This document shows, piece by piece, positions 32,440 through 43,207 of a DNA stretch of 64,000 nt. Source of the DNA: Salvator merianae (taxonomy: Eukaryota > Chordata > Lepidosauria > Squamata > Teiidae); NCBI GenBank assembly GCA_003586115.2, contig QVOM02000042.1, forward strand, positions 31,797,679 through 31,861,678, in the 5' to 3' direction. The notes below the pieces were generated by a model. That model saw only the letters and a list, made by a program, of their open reading frames with translations, had not been told where the DNA came from and searched no databases. A program made the position numbers and the translations under genes. The stretch's first letter is position 1. Every line of letters begins with the position of its first letter.

Positions 32440-33610
32440 TGTAGTGATTTTCAAGGCCCTCTTTAGTTTCTGAGCCCTTGGCAAAATACCAGTCTTGCCC
32501 AATGGGAGTTATGCTGATGCTCAATAAAATACAGTCCTGGGAGTTCAAGCTGAGGGTTAAGACCATGCCTCACCCTCCTCAGTGGCCTGTGCACCCCAAT
32601 TTCTGAACCACTATGGGACAGAACAATGGCCAGTATCTTCCTGTATGCACAGACACATCTTGTGTGCAACTCTTGAAGACTGTTTAATTCATCAGCTACC
32701 AAGCCAGATTCAAGGTTTTGTTGTTGATATACAAGGTCCTAAACAATTTGGGATCAATCAGTCTAACATATGACATCCCTTCATCACTAAGGGCCTGTTC
32801 ACACTTTGCACTAGTGCATGTCTGGGACGCTAGCTAAGTGTTTCTGTACTTCACAGAGGGCCTTGAGACCAGGAGCAGCATATTGCTTTTCCTGATCACA
32901 ACTAGCTGTGGAGCACAAATTAGTGCTCTGCAGCTTTACCGGGAGCTGATAGTCAGTTCCCAGTAAAGTGCATTTGCACTATGAATGCACAGCTGCACAG
33001 CACTTGGCAACTGTACCTGAACGATTGTGCCTACATGTGCCTGCACACTGTGTGGTGCTGCCAATTGTCATGGCAGCAGCCAGACGCTTTCCGACTGTTA
33101 TCATGGCAAAGATCGGGTACAGGGCACCAGCATTTGCACCATAAATGCTGGTAATCTGCTCGCATTTAAGACTAGGGCACACAGTGCAGACGATGTCTGT
33201 ACTGCGTGGTCAATTCCACATTAGAACAGGATAATTATCCTGTTCTAACATGGAAAATGTAAACAACACCCTAAGATTGTCTTGTTTTTCTTCAGCTGTC
33301 ACGCATCAAACGCTGCAACCTTGCATCTACTCATAGCCTGGCCTTCTCTGCTGTGGCACTTCCCCATTGGACTATCTTCATGTCTGGTGTTCAAAAGGCA
33401 CTGACTATTACATCATTTAGATATATATTGAAAACCTTTCTTTCTATATCGATAATTCTATACCATTTACTCTGTTTTCCTTATTCTATGTGCTATATTT
33501 AAAATTGTTCTAATTTTGTTTTTTGCTTTGTTTTTATACTTTTCCTTGTAGACTGCTTTGAGACACCATATGAAAAGAAGAATAGAAATAGTTTTAATAG
33601 ATACAACCCT
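32440..33610 (+). mobile_element. L2-like LINE 3' end, split by a MITE
   Basis: Before the MITE, 32690-32790 reads 'YQARFKVLLLIYKVLNNLG'-like with frameshifts, the standard L2 block after HWLP. After the MITE, 33275-33480 continues with a serine-rich segment, a 'cccattggactatcttc' stretch for the LW(N)SLP block and 'tttagatatatattgaaaacctttc' for the FKSRLKTHLF block. A 3' tail ending in 'tgtagactgctttgag' and 'agaatagaaatag' closes it at about 33600. Joining the flanks at the TAA duplication keeps the order. Confidence 0.6.
32791..33271. mobile_element. 3-bp-TSD MITE (Harbinger-like), copy C
   Basis: The left end GGGCCTGTTCACACTTTG and right end AAACAACACCC are bordered by TAA at 32788-32790 and 33272-33274. 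Near the right end, 33221-33248 is a perfect 28-bp palindrome centred on ATAATTAT. The interior has 'tgtggagcac' and 'gtgctctgcag' blocks shared with other copies. It is inserted in the L2 fragment at 32440-33610, so it is younger than that LINE. Confidence 0.85.
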
Positions 33611-33842
33611 TTTTTAATGAGAAGTGGTATAAGAATGTTCTAAACAAATTAAAATGAAATAATTTTTCCTTACAGAATTTAATAAAATATTCTGCCCTGT
33701 ATTAATTAACACAGGAAACCACTTTATCACACACACAAAGTTGATGACTTTTAAGAACTAGTATCAGAACCACCATCTCTCATTCTCTGTAAATGACTAA
33801 AAATGGCAGAGTCTTATTTCCTATTAAAGTGCAAGTCATTCT
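33611..33842. other. No recognisable feature
   Basis: Short unassigned AT-rich spacer between an L2 tail and the next MITE. Confidence 0.4.
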
Positions 33843-34169
33843 GGGCCTGTTTGCACTTTTTACTAGTGAGTATCTGCATGCTCACTAGTGAAATGTGTCT
33901 GTACTACATAGAGGCCCTAGTGGATCGGGACTGGGCTACAGCCTCTTCCAATAGCTACTAGCTGTGGAGCACAAAATTGTCATGGCAGCAGCCAGACATT
34001 TCCTCAGCCACTGTCATGGTGGGTGGCCAGCATTTGCTCTGAGAATGCTGGATTCCTTTTCCAGGATGTTCCAGCCCTTGTAGTGCAAATGGCCACCACA
34101 CTTTGGAGGTTGTTCCATCTTAGAATGTTTGATTACAAACATTCCAAGATGGAAAGTATAAAAGCACCC
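33843..34169. mobile_element. 3-bp-TSD MITE, copy D, internally deleted
   Basis: Starts GGGCCTGTTTGCACTTTT, followed by the subterminal palindrome ACTAGTGAGTATC..GCTCACTAGT (about 33862-33889). Near the right end is the second palindrome type, CATCTTAGAATGTTTG..CAAACATTCCAAGATG (about 34118-34152). At ~327 bp it is shorter than the ~480-bp copies. The right end is degraded and no duplication is assigned. Confidence 0.75.
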
Positions 34170-34184
34170 CCGTCTCTACAACTG

Positions 34185-34506
34185 TCTGACACTTAAAATA
34201 TTCTTACCATTTTTTGAATGAAAGTTCCTGCTCTCAGAGCTTCTTGGAGACTCATTTCAGCAGTGTGCCTCATTGCACCACTGAAATGGGTCCCCCATTG
34301 TAAACTGGACCACAGATTCATGCCATTGACATGCCTCCTTGGTCTGGTTTACCACTGGCTAGTATGTCAGTGCACCTGTTTTGGGCCTTCTGATTCAAAC
34401 GATGGTCTGTCTTGTGCCAATGGAGCCTACCAGCAGAAAAGAGGCCTGCAGTCTCCTTCTAGATCTAGTCTACCAGTAAGTGCAAAAAGGCCCTTGAAAG
34501 CAGAAA
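34185..34506. mobile_element. Second MITE family, probable copy
   Basis: Ends 'gtaagtgcaaaaaggccc', like the GTGCAGAAAGGCCC terminus of 50175-50652. It contains 'cttggagactcatttcagcagtgtgcctcattgcacc', like the block at 36410-36470 ('catttcagtggtgcaac'). Left boundary uncertain. Confidence 0.4.
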
Positions 34507-34926
34507 TGTAATTGATACTAATAAAGAAAACATTTAGGGTTTGATCAAACATGCCTAAAGAGGCACCCTCTGGAAGAATCTGATTCTGATATGTCAGACA
34601 TTTTCTCCTAAATTTGCTTTATTCTGTCTTAAAGCCTGGAATGGACACCTTATCCTCATGTAGGATAGCATAACACCAAGAACCACTCTTTCTTTTAGTC
34701 AGATTGGGCAGGGAGCTATGTAGGCACAGAGGTGGAAAATGTAGCCAATCACAGTTCGTGAAACGGCAGCTACAGGTGATCAACCAATCAGGTCCATTGA
34801 AATCCAGTCAGACAAGTAGGCAATCAATGAGTGGCACCTGGCATTGCCAGACTTTGGAGGTGAACAAAAAGCACAGTGTGTGAAAATGAAGTAGGCTTTT
34901 GGGTTCTTGTTCACTTGATTGTTTGA

Positions 34927-34931
<5 letters not shown>
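34507..34931. other. No recognisable feature
   Basis: Unassigned sequence before a poly-T tract. Confidence 0.4.

Positions 34932-34980
<49 letters not shown>
34932..34980 (+). repeat. Poly-T tract, 49 bases
   Basis: An unusually long pure T run. A 21-22-base poly-A run follows about 350 bases downstream (35331-35352). Confidence 0.95.
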
Positions 34981-34981
<1 letters not shown>

Positions 34982-35330
34982 GAGGGAGAGAAAAAGCTCT
35001 GTCTGACTGCAACTTTATTTTGTCATTTATGAAGTTTGAATTTCCACAGTTATTCATGCTTCTTCATATTCTGATCTGTCTGAATTATGAAGAGCAGTCT
35101 GGGGCAAAATAGGGATAGAGTGTGCTAAATTCTTTACTTACTCCCTGGGCTGGCATGTGGTGAAGTGAACCAGTGCATCTATCTACTTGGAATAACTATA
35201 TTTATAATTATATTACTAGGAATAATTATATATTCTAGAAGTGCCTCACAGTTGAATCCATACCATTTGGGAGGATGGATACAAAAACATTCACCCCTAC
35301 AGTTTAGGCGAAATCCAAGACAGGGGAAAC

Positions 35331-35352
35331 AAAAAAAAAAAAAAAAAAAAAA
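35331..35352 (+). repeat. Poly-A tract
   Basis: Twenty-two A in a row, possibly the tail of a retroinsertion whose body is not recognised. Confidence 0.9.
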
Positions 35353-35797
35353 GAAGTCATAATACTTATAAAATCACTCAAGTTCATATTCTGAATTAAA
35401 GTATTCCAAAACAAAACAATATCTTTACCTTTGACATCATCATCTTTGTGCTGTGCTCATTTTGGGAAGAAACAGGTCCCACTGTTTATCCTAATTCTTC
35501 CTTTAAGAAAAGAGGCAATGACTGGACAACCTTTGTTTGCAATTCATTTCCTTTTCCCTTGCATTTTTCCCGGTATGATTGTAGGACTACAAGTTGAGAA
35601 GTTATATTATGCTGTTTAGCAACCACTGTACAGAAGTTTTCAAATATATTAAAAAAAAAAATAAGAGAAGAAAGAAGCAGCCTACTTTGAAATTGATGGA
35701 AACCTAGCTTTGAGTCAGAGTTGCAACTGCATTCAAAAGATTGTTCCTGTTCCGACCTTTCTCCACTGCTGCTTAGGCAGTATCACAAAGGGGTTTA
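35353..35797. other. No recognisable feature
   Basis: Unassigned, with a short A run near 35651-35661. Confidence 0.4.
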
Positions 35798-35800
35798 TGG

Positions 35801-36253
35801 GGACCTGTTTGCACTTTAGTGCTAGTGAGTGTGGAGACACTCACTATACAGTGCATTCTCATTTTGTAGAGGTCCGAACAATCGTGTGCGTCCACAGACA
35901 CTCCCGGTCATGACTAGCTGTGGCCAACAAAATTGTTCTCCACAGCTCTACCAGGAGCAGCTGGACTATTCCTGGTATGTAGCGCTCACACCTACTTCCA
36001 GGTGCAAACATTGCAGTCATGTGGTGCAGCATGGTTGTGGTGGCTGCATCTGCAACTGCGGCTGCACAGTCACACACTGCATCTCTGGACACCATAGCAG
36101 CAGCTGGCCATTTCCATGGCTGCTGTCATGGTGGAAGTCCATTTCCGGACTGTTCCAGCCCACACAGTGCAGATGGCCATGACACCACAGGAACTGTTCT
36201 AACTTAGGATGGCATAATTATCCCATTCTAAGGTAGAAAATGCAAACAAGCCC
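35801..36253. mobile_element. 3-bp-TSD MITE, copy E
   Basis: The left end GGACCTGTTTGCACTTTAG and right end AAATGCAAACAAGCCC are flanked by TGG (35798-35800 and 36254-36256). The left end has the GTGAGTGT..ACACTCAC palindrome and the right end has 'cataattatcccattctaagg', a decayed ATAATTAT palindrome. Internal 'agctgtgg' and 'ccacagct' blocks match other copies. Several chance frames cross it. Confidence 0.75.
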
Positions 36254-36256
36254 TGG

Positions 36257-36703
36257 GTCTCTCTTCTGCTAGTATGCTCCATCCTCAAAGGATGGCAAGT
36301 GATCCAGACCAAGGGGCCTTTTGCTTGGATCACTAGTAGCCCTCAATATGAAAAGCTACCGGTGGACTAGCTAGGCCTAGTCCAGAGCCTGGAGGCATGC
36401 ATGAGACATACCTCCATGTTGGGTCTATCAGGGACACATTTCAGTGGTGCAACAAAACAAGCCACTCAGATGGGTCCTCCAGGGCTTCTAAGACCAGGGA
36501 CTTTAATCTTTTATTCCTGGCCTTCAGAGCTCATGCAGGGTGGCTTTGAAGCTCAAGCTTCGGGGCTGGTTTGGGTCTGGTCTAGATCAGTGCCATCATG
36601 CAGACTATGCTGTTCAAGCCCAGAAGAATCTGTCCTAGCCTTGGGATGGATCACTCTGTTCCTGATACACTATGCTGGATCAGCCCAGAAGTGCAGAAAG
36701 GCC
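36257..36703. mobile_element. Second MITE family, copy lacking its left end
   Basis: Shares 'ctgctagtatgctccatc', 'gatccaga', 'cctccatgtt', 'ggccttcagagct' and 'agccttgggatggat' blocks, in order, with 50175-50652. It ends in GTGCAGAAAGGCC followed by TAA. The first ~90 bases of the family are missing and the copy abuts MITE copy E. Confidence 0.6.
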
Positions 36704-37569
36704 TAAAGTCCTCATATTCATCTCAGATTACATGTATCATGAGCTTCTAATAAGGACTAATAGGAAAATTTTGATTCTTCTGTGGTTCAAGCCCCAAGCT
36801 CACAAGCTCACCAAAAAAGTTGCCTGGATGGAATAGCAGAATAAAAAGCTGTCAATGAGTTTCCTGTTAAAATGCCAACGTAGGGGATGGATCAGATCAT
36901 GACAATGCCGTATGATTTTCATAATATTCTTCCCACCTGAACTCCACCCCACCTTGCCTTGTTGTTGGGAAGTAGCGGGGAATGTTGTACAAATATCGGC
37001 TCTTTTCAGCAGAAAGAGTGAAGTAGAAAGGGCAAAGAATGCAACTTCCACTCTTACCTTTCTCCCTCTTTGAGCATGTAGAAAGCCTGCCATAGTCTGC
37101 ACTAGCAAGTGGATGGGAGGTCCCTATTCCAGGATATAATCAGGAATAAGCCCCAGTCAGAAAGGGCCCAAACCTCCTAGGAATAAGATGCAGTTTTTTT
37201 AAAAAAACACAATGACCTCATGAATTCCTGCAACACTAAACTTGATTTTATTACTTGGATTCCTGCTAACCTCAGAAAAGCAGAGTCCTAACAATGATAC
37301 CACCACTGTTCCTTCTCTGACATCTCTTTGATGAGAATGATCCCCTGTTTAAAATTAACAATTCTAAGTCTGAACTTTCAAATTTCACAAAAATCAGCTA
37401 TTCCTTATTTATTTTATTTTTATTCCTTTTTGTCTTTATCTCTTTGCTTTTTCAAAATTGATCTTACTGTATATGATCCTGAGACTACAGTAATAGGGCA
37501 GTATAAATAAATTATCAAATTTTGAGCCCATTCCTTTCAAGAACTGAAAGGATGGAACAGTTTTTCTTC
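36704..37569. other. Mostly unassigned; possible LINE tail near its end
   Basis: Bases 37455-37512 ('tatgatcctgagactacagtaatagggcagtataaataaatta') resemble an L2-type 3' tail. The rest carries no recognised feature. Confidence 0.3.
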
Positions 37570-37648
37570 AAGAAGAAGAAGAAGAAGAAGGAGAAGAAGA
37601 AGGAGAAAGAGGAGGAGGAGGAGGAGGAGGAGGAGGAGGAGAAGGAGA
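37570..37648 (+). repeat. (GAA)n-(GGA)n purine tract
   Basis: GAA triplets pass into pure GGA triplets (about 37610-37641) on the + strand. Complementary frames are poly-Pro/Ser artefacts. Confidence 0.95.
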
Positions 37649-38161
37649 ATATAATTGTACTTCTAAATGCTTTTGAACAGGAGCTCTACCATCCACAAAC
37701 AACATCGGCAGTAATAACAGATGAAAAGATTTGAAGTGAATCTGATGGGCAGCTCGTTGGTTATCCATGGCTGAGAAGCAGTAGGAAGTCATTGCCTTGA
37801 GTAAATAGTTATCAAAGTATCTGAAGCAATTCGTAGAGATGTATGTAACAAGAAAAGCCAATAAAGTTTTTCATTGTAAGTTTGCTTTCATCTATCTCTG
37901 CTGCACAGGAAGAAGAATGAAAGAGGATAACTTTGACAATTCAGTGCATAGCAAGTGAAATCAAGTGGAAAAATGCCTAGACCTGAAAGTATCTGAATTG
38001 TTAGAAGCAGAAGCAGAAAATGATCTCAGACTGATGATCTGGAAAGACTTTGGGATTATCATGGTAACTTTTATCTGAAAGATTCTTTTCCTGTGAGTTC
38101 AAGTGCTGATATTCAAAATCTGAACCTGTTTGAGGAGATTCACATTATAGCTTTTTACTAT
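37649..38161. other. No recognisable feature
   Basis: Unassigned. Confidence 0.4.
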
Positions 38162-38639
38162 GGTTGAATCCACACTCCCCACTGGCATTCTAGCTCAGAA
38201 TGATATGCTCCTGTCCAGAATGAACAATCTGTCCCTAGCTGGGATGAATTATTCCTGGCCCAGAACAAGGCTGTCTGTCCTGGGATAGCCTGTTCTGCAC
38301 CAGCCTCCACATTGGCTCTGAGTTTGTGTGAATTCCAAATCGAGAGGTCTCCAAAGGCCTGGAATGAAAATTCCTGGCTTTCAGAGCTCCTGGGGGGCAT
38401 TTTGGTGATACAGCTTGTTGTGCTGCTGAAACTGGACATCTTTGGTAGACTGGATGCTGTCCACACATTTCTGTGGTCTGGTGTACCGTCTCTTGGTTCA
38501 CTGGCATAGGATCCCTTAGAAGGCCAGCAAATCTTTGGTTTGGTTCTGTGCAGAAGGGTCTCTGTTCACTCTAAAGTATGGATGAAAAAAGTCCAGAATT
38601 GGACTGTGGTCTGGTCCACTGCCCAGTGCAGAAAGGGCC
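38162..38639. mobile_element. Second MITE family, diverged copy
   Basis: Ends GTGCAGAAAGGGCC, the family terminus; the left end (GGTTGAATCCACACTCC) is diverged. It contains 'ctagctgggatgaatt' and 'ggcctggaatgaaaattcctggctttcagagctc', blocks shared with 36257-36703 but in rearranged or reversed order. Limits approximate. Confidence 0.45.
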
Positions 38640-39015
38640 ATAAGCATCATTTCAACATTTTTTTTTCCTTAAATGACTGTAACACGACTACTTTTCAACT
38701 GTGTTTTGATTTTTTTTTTAAAAAAAATTCTAAACCTTCATTGTTTTCTCTGGGCCCAGGTCCTATGGAGTCAGAAGAAATTCAAGATCTCTTTGTGAAG
38801 ACATTTTTAGAGCAATTGCCCATTATTTATGGGTCAGTTCTTACATATGAAAGAAAAACTATGGGATAGGATCAACTCTGAGAATAACTGTCAGGGAGGT
38901 GAATGACAATTCTCCATGTCAAATCTCTGATGCAGTGAAATCACTGCAATGCAGTGCTTCCAGCTCCCAGTTCTTCAATTCTTTCCAGAAGAATATCATA
39001 GTTGATGGTTTTTAG
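38640..39015. other. No recognisable feature
   Basis: Unassigned. A T/A-rich boundary lies near 38710-38730. Confidence 0.4.
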
Positions 39016-39250
39016 TCTGGGTCTCCACTTACCTGGTGAGGCAGCTTCTTAGGAAGCATACAGAGAGAGGTGCTACAATTGCAACCTTCTCTCAATTATG
39101 AGCAAAAAGGCACTAATCCAAGATGCCCATTAAGGGTGGTGCAATCATGCCCTCACAAAATGATGCCTCTGTTGGCAATCACACCCAGAAATGTGGCAGT
39201 GCAATGGCTGTAAGGGCTGCTTTCTGCCACTGTGAGTGGAGACAAGGTGG
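39016..39250. mobile_element. Possible MITE with GTCTCCACTYAC ends
   Basis: The left 'gggtctccacttacctgg' and right 'ccactgtgagtggagacaaggtgg' form an imperfect terminal inverted repeat around ~200 bp with no coding content. Only one copy is seen and no target duplication was identified. Confidence 0.35.
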
Positions 39251-39399
39251 CAGGACATGCCTCTGTCCTCTCAAAATAAATGCTTAACTTCTTCAGAAGC
39301 TTATTTTCTTGTTGACCATTAAATTAAGAGATATTATACATAGTTTTCCAATTCCTTCAAAACAGCAATAAAAGTATGATCTAACACCTGTATGGTCTT

Positions 39400-39541
39400 C
39401 TGCATTTTTGTTTGAGATCCAGGACAATTGAATGTTATTTGCAGTCTTTAATGAACTGAATATTTTGTTTATACTATTGACTTTATACCTTAGGGCATAG
39501 GGCAGGATAAAAATATAAACATATTAATAAATAAATAAATA
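39400..39541 (+). mobile_element. LINE 3' tail remnant
   Basis: 'ataccttagggcatagggcaggataaaaatataaac', then (AAAT)n, resembles an L2-type LINE terminus with its short tandem tail. Confidence 0.35.
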
Positions 39542-39699
39542 TCTGTTTCTCAAATAATTATCTGTTGTCCTGACTCAGCAATCGTCTTGCATTTTGCTGG
39601 TGAAACCCTAGAGTTCTTTTCAGAAAAGATTGAGACTGAGCTAAAATAGGAGGTGAGTAATTCAATCTTTTCTTTGCAACTCATTAGCATTTTGCCATT

Positions 39700-40260
39700 T
39701 TCACTGAAGAGTTAGTCAGTCACATACACCATCCGCAACATTTTTGTTTTCTTCCATTTTTTATATTCTTCAATCCAGATACTCAGAGCAATCAATTTCG
39801 CTCTCATAACTATAAACATTTTTAACACGTAACGCAGCTTCTCCGGTTCTAATCCCCCTTCACCTGTGATTACTATATTCCAAACCTGAGAATCATCCCA
39901 CCATGTCCAAAATATTTTTTTCTTGCTGTACAAAATGTTTTTTGGGGGGAGGGATTTGTATTTTTCATACTTTGAATACTAATACACAGGCTATAGTCAT
40001 TGATCAAGCATATTTCAGTAAGAGCTCCCCTTCCTGTAGTCCTTGCTGCAAGGCCTAAATCCATTTCCCAGTTATTTATTTCTGTAATTTTTGTCTCCCC
40101 ACATCCCAACGTATTTGTAACATTTCTTTTAATCCAGTTCGTTCTTTTTCCAAGAAATATGGTCTTCCCAGTCCTTGTAATAACACAATTCATCTCTTTC
40201 ACCAATAGATCCTTCAACCAGAAAATTTAGATCCAAGAAAATTGCTCTTGTCTATATCAG
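39700..40260 (-). mobile_element. Probable L1-like LINE ORF2 remnant, minus strand
   Basis: Minus-strand frames at 39873-40217 and 39712-39933 overlap out of register. The second starts 'KKKIFWTWWDDSQVWN', which resembles the 'HMWWxCPKVxxFW' zinc-knuckle-like C-terminus of reptile L1 proteins. The first contains, with frame changes, a 'DWED..SWKKN.LD' type block. It is frameshifted and dead. The family call rests on pattern memory. Confidence 0.4.
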
Positions 40261-41331
40261 CCATGTAGACAAGTATTCTCTTGCAGTATTCTTCCCCTTT
40301 TTAAGACTTTTCTCAAGGAGTGGAAGGATGGATGAGAATACCGAGTCCCCATATGCTTGACCTTCCATCCTACAATGTCAAAGTCTGATGTAATATGTCA
40401 AATCAGTCGGACACGGTTGAGCAGCACATTGCGATTGATGGGTGTTGGCAACCATCTTTTCACATCTCAGATTTGTGCTTCAGGCAGACAGCTTCCTTGA
40501 CAAATTAATGGATATGGCATACAGATGTCTCTTTGTTTTGTCTTTAATGCATCTCAACAGAAGATAAGCCCAATTTTACTCTTATTCTTTTTGTGGATTT
40601 TCATTTCTGTGTTTCCAATGACATGAGTTTGGTTTGGTTTCTTCCTTGGGGTCTTTGAGTACATTTCACCTTTGTGGGTCTAAAAGGGGTTACTCTGCTT
40701 CAGTGATGTGTCCCGTAAGGTTCTTGCTCATCCAACCATCAGTAGCAGCTCTGTAATGATGAGTTTTCCCTTGTGGCACTCCATTTGTAACTTCCTGAGT
40801 TCAATCAAAAAATTCTTCACTCTCCTTGATGAACTGTGAGTGGCCACATACTATTCCAGGCTTCTTACCTTATCTTCATACAAGGCATCCTACTTGTACC
40901 CACTGCACATATATGGTGTTTTCAGGCAAACCTTTCAGGTTATCAACCATGTCTTCTCTCTCCAACTTTTCTTCCATTCCTGACACACCATGTTTGTTTG
41001 TTTGATGATTTGTTTGTTTTTCCTTCTGTCTCTACATTATTCCCTTGACCAATTTAGGTAAACTCTGTCAGGATCTTTCCAAGCCCATCTTTATATACTA
41101 AACTCCCACATTCCTTCTTGTTACTTGTTTGGTCATTCTAGTCACAGGAAACAGAAAAAAACAGGATAGCACCCAAAAACACCAAAGGGAGAAAAAAAGA
41201 AGAAGAAAAGAAAAGAAAAAGAAAAAGAAAAAATGAGAGCTAGAAACAAGTCTCAGAGTGTAATAGAAAGGAAGGGACCATATAAAATCCAAAATAATGG
41301 TTAGAAAAAAATAGTACTATTTATGGTTCCT
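40261..41331. other. Unassigned, with a possible CR1 scrap
   Basis: Bases 40757-40800 ('cccttgtggcactccatttgtaacttcc') match the reverse of an internal CR1 reverse transcriptase region, but nothing adjacent extends it. An A-rich (AAAAG)n stretch lies at about 41190-41235. Confidence 0.3.
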
Positions 41332-41706
41332 GGAGCCTTTCTGCACTTCCTGCTTGAATGAGATAGTGTGAGGCCTGGCCTTCTTTTGGGCCTCTCCTTC
41401 CACTCTGCTTACATGGAACAGGAGAGGCCATGCCACTGCTAGCATGCTACATCTGCAAAATGGCCACTTAGATTGTCACGTCAGATCGTTCCTGCATTCT
41501 AGGGGTAACTAGACCCATTGTGACATTAAAATGGGTCCATGTAATTTCTGGCTGTTGGAGCCCTCACATCAGGTTCCAAAGTTTGCACAAACTTTAGGGC
41601 AGCATGGGGCTAGTCCCCGTCCAAATGTGAAGAGCCTTTTTGTGGGTCAATGGGACCACTCCAGCATGGAACTGCTCCATCTCCCACAAGTACAGAAACA
41701 GTCTTG
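41332..41706. mobile_element. Second MITE family, copy
   Basis: The left end GGAGCCTTTCTGCACTTCC matches the family terminus. The internal 'gccactgctagcatgctacatctgc' matches 'ctgctagtatgctccatctgc' at 50277-50298. The right end 'caagtacagaaacagtc' is decayed. Confidence 0.5.
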
Positions 41707-42012
41707 GTATAAAGTCCAACATGTTTCAGCATGACAACCTTCTTCAGGGGCTGTACAGAAAGATAATCAAATTATAATTAAGGTACTATTAATTCACAAT
41801 AATATAGCATATTGATATCAATATAAATCTGAAAAAGGCAAATGGAGCCCCAAAAAGAAACTGAATCACTGCAAACAGAAAATGTGATACAGAGAGGAGC
41901 TCTAAATATGTAATCTGTAACAGTCAGCTGTTCACAATCCAGGAGGGAGGTGACGTTTCTGTGTTTCTGTACAGCCCCAGAAGAAGGCTGTTATATGGAA
42001 ACACACGGAGCT
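41706..42012. repeat. Inverted-repeat element with 'cttcttcaggggc' arms
   Basis: The left arm (about 41712-41756) 'catgtttcagcatgacaaccttcttcaggggctgtacagaaa' is matched in reverse by 'tttctgtacagccccagaagaaggctgttatatggaaacacac' (about 41965-42007). The ~205-bp centre is AT-rich. The arm wording ('...gaagaaggct..gaaac..') is a common vertebrate repeat motif. Class not determined. Confidence 0.55.
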
Positions 42013-42026
42013 TTTTACTTAGAACC

Positions 42027-42031
<5 letters not shown>

Positions 42032-42086
<55 letters not shown>

Positions 42087-42087
42087 T
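42032..42087 (+). repeat. (TTA)n microsatellite
   Basis: About 18 TTA units. Frames on both strands read poly-Ile. Confidence 0.95.
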
Positions 42088-43207
42088 CCTTTCTGCAATG
42101 TGCCTTGTTCCAGATTATATTCAAGAATAGGAGCCTGCCATCCACATGCTAGTGCAATCTATGGCAGGTACCAGGTCTGCTCCAGCATGCAGATAGCAGG
42201 ATCCCAGAATATAATCCAGAATACGGCCCTGTACAGAAAAGGGCTCTTTCTCTCTCTCTCTCACACACACACACTTTATGGGGGGCATTCTTGTCACACT
42301 CACTTAAGTGACTGATATCTTTCTATGCCAGCACTGGACTGGTAGTAAACTCTTTGCTTGAAGTTAACATTTTCCAGTGATAATTTCAGGAAGAAATATG
42401 GAACTTTTATGAATATTATGTTTACATAACTGTACTTCATTTAGATGTTTTAAAAGATAAAAAGCCCTGCATTTGTGAAAATATTCATCTTGTCCAAGAT
42501 TCTCTTTACATTTTGATATTTTTTTGCGCTTACTTTTGCTCAAGGAGAATGCATGACTGTCCAATCAAATTTACGTGGGTTGGTTGTTCACACACTTCTT
42601 TCTTCTCCTAGAGCTTTCAGGCTTCACACTGCTCTATTTGAACAAGATTCATCTATTTCTTCGACCTTGTGATCTGACAATTAAATACATTTTGTAGAAA
42701 GTACCTTTATATAAAAATAATTGTACAAGCTGTTAGGTTGCAGTATTTGGGCCATCACTATATAGAATCCTGGAGAAAAACAACTTCTAAAGATTACAAT
42801 AATCTTTAAAGAACATATAAATTTGAAGAACATTCACCGTATCATTAATAGCAGTTTTTTTCTGTGGGCAGGTAAAAAGAGTACACTAACCAGTGATTAA
42901 CCTTGGAAGGCAGGAAACTATTGGCCAATGGGGTTTCATGTACAATACATGAAAATGTCATTTGCTGTAATTTTCTGACTCCAAACACTAGCAGTAAATT
43001 GTTAGTTAACCCCGCCTTCATACTTGCAGGCTAATAATGGCTGTTCTTTAATTAGGAGGAGGATGGGCATTTCCCCCTAACTTTTAGCTAATTTGAAGAG
43101 CTTTGCTGGTCTGAAGAGCCCAGCTACAGTTTTACAGCAGAGGAACTTACAGAAACAATGCTGGATCATCATGTTAATTTATTTCATGGGGCATTATGTA
43201 AGACTTA
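42088..43207. other. Unassigned; short (TC)n(AC)n at 42247-42273
   Basis: After the TC/AC run, 42540-43140 is repeat-free by eye and contains ATTA/TAAT-type words and a CCAAT box. It is a candidate for conserved non-coding sequence, not testable here. Confidence 0.3.

Noticed and set aside
35829..36207. Overlapping frames rich in Cys/His (62-117 codons) as zinc-finger-like proteins
   Set aside because: They lie inside MITE copy E. The Cys and His codons come from its 'tgtg/gcac' inverted blocks and the spacing is not that of any zinc finger.
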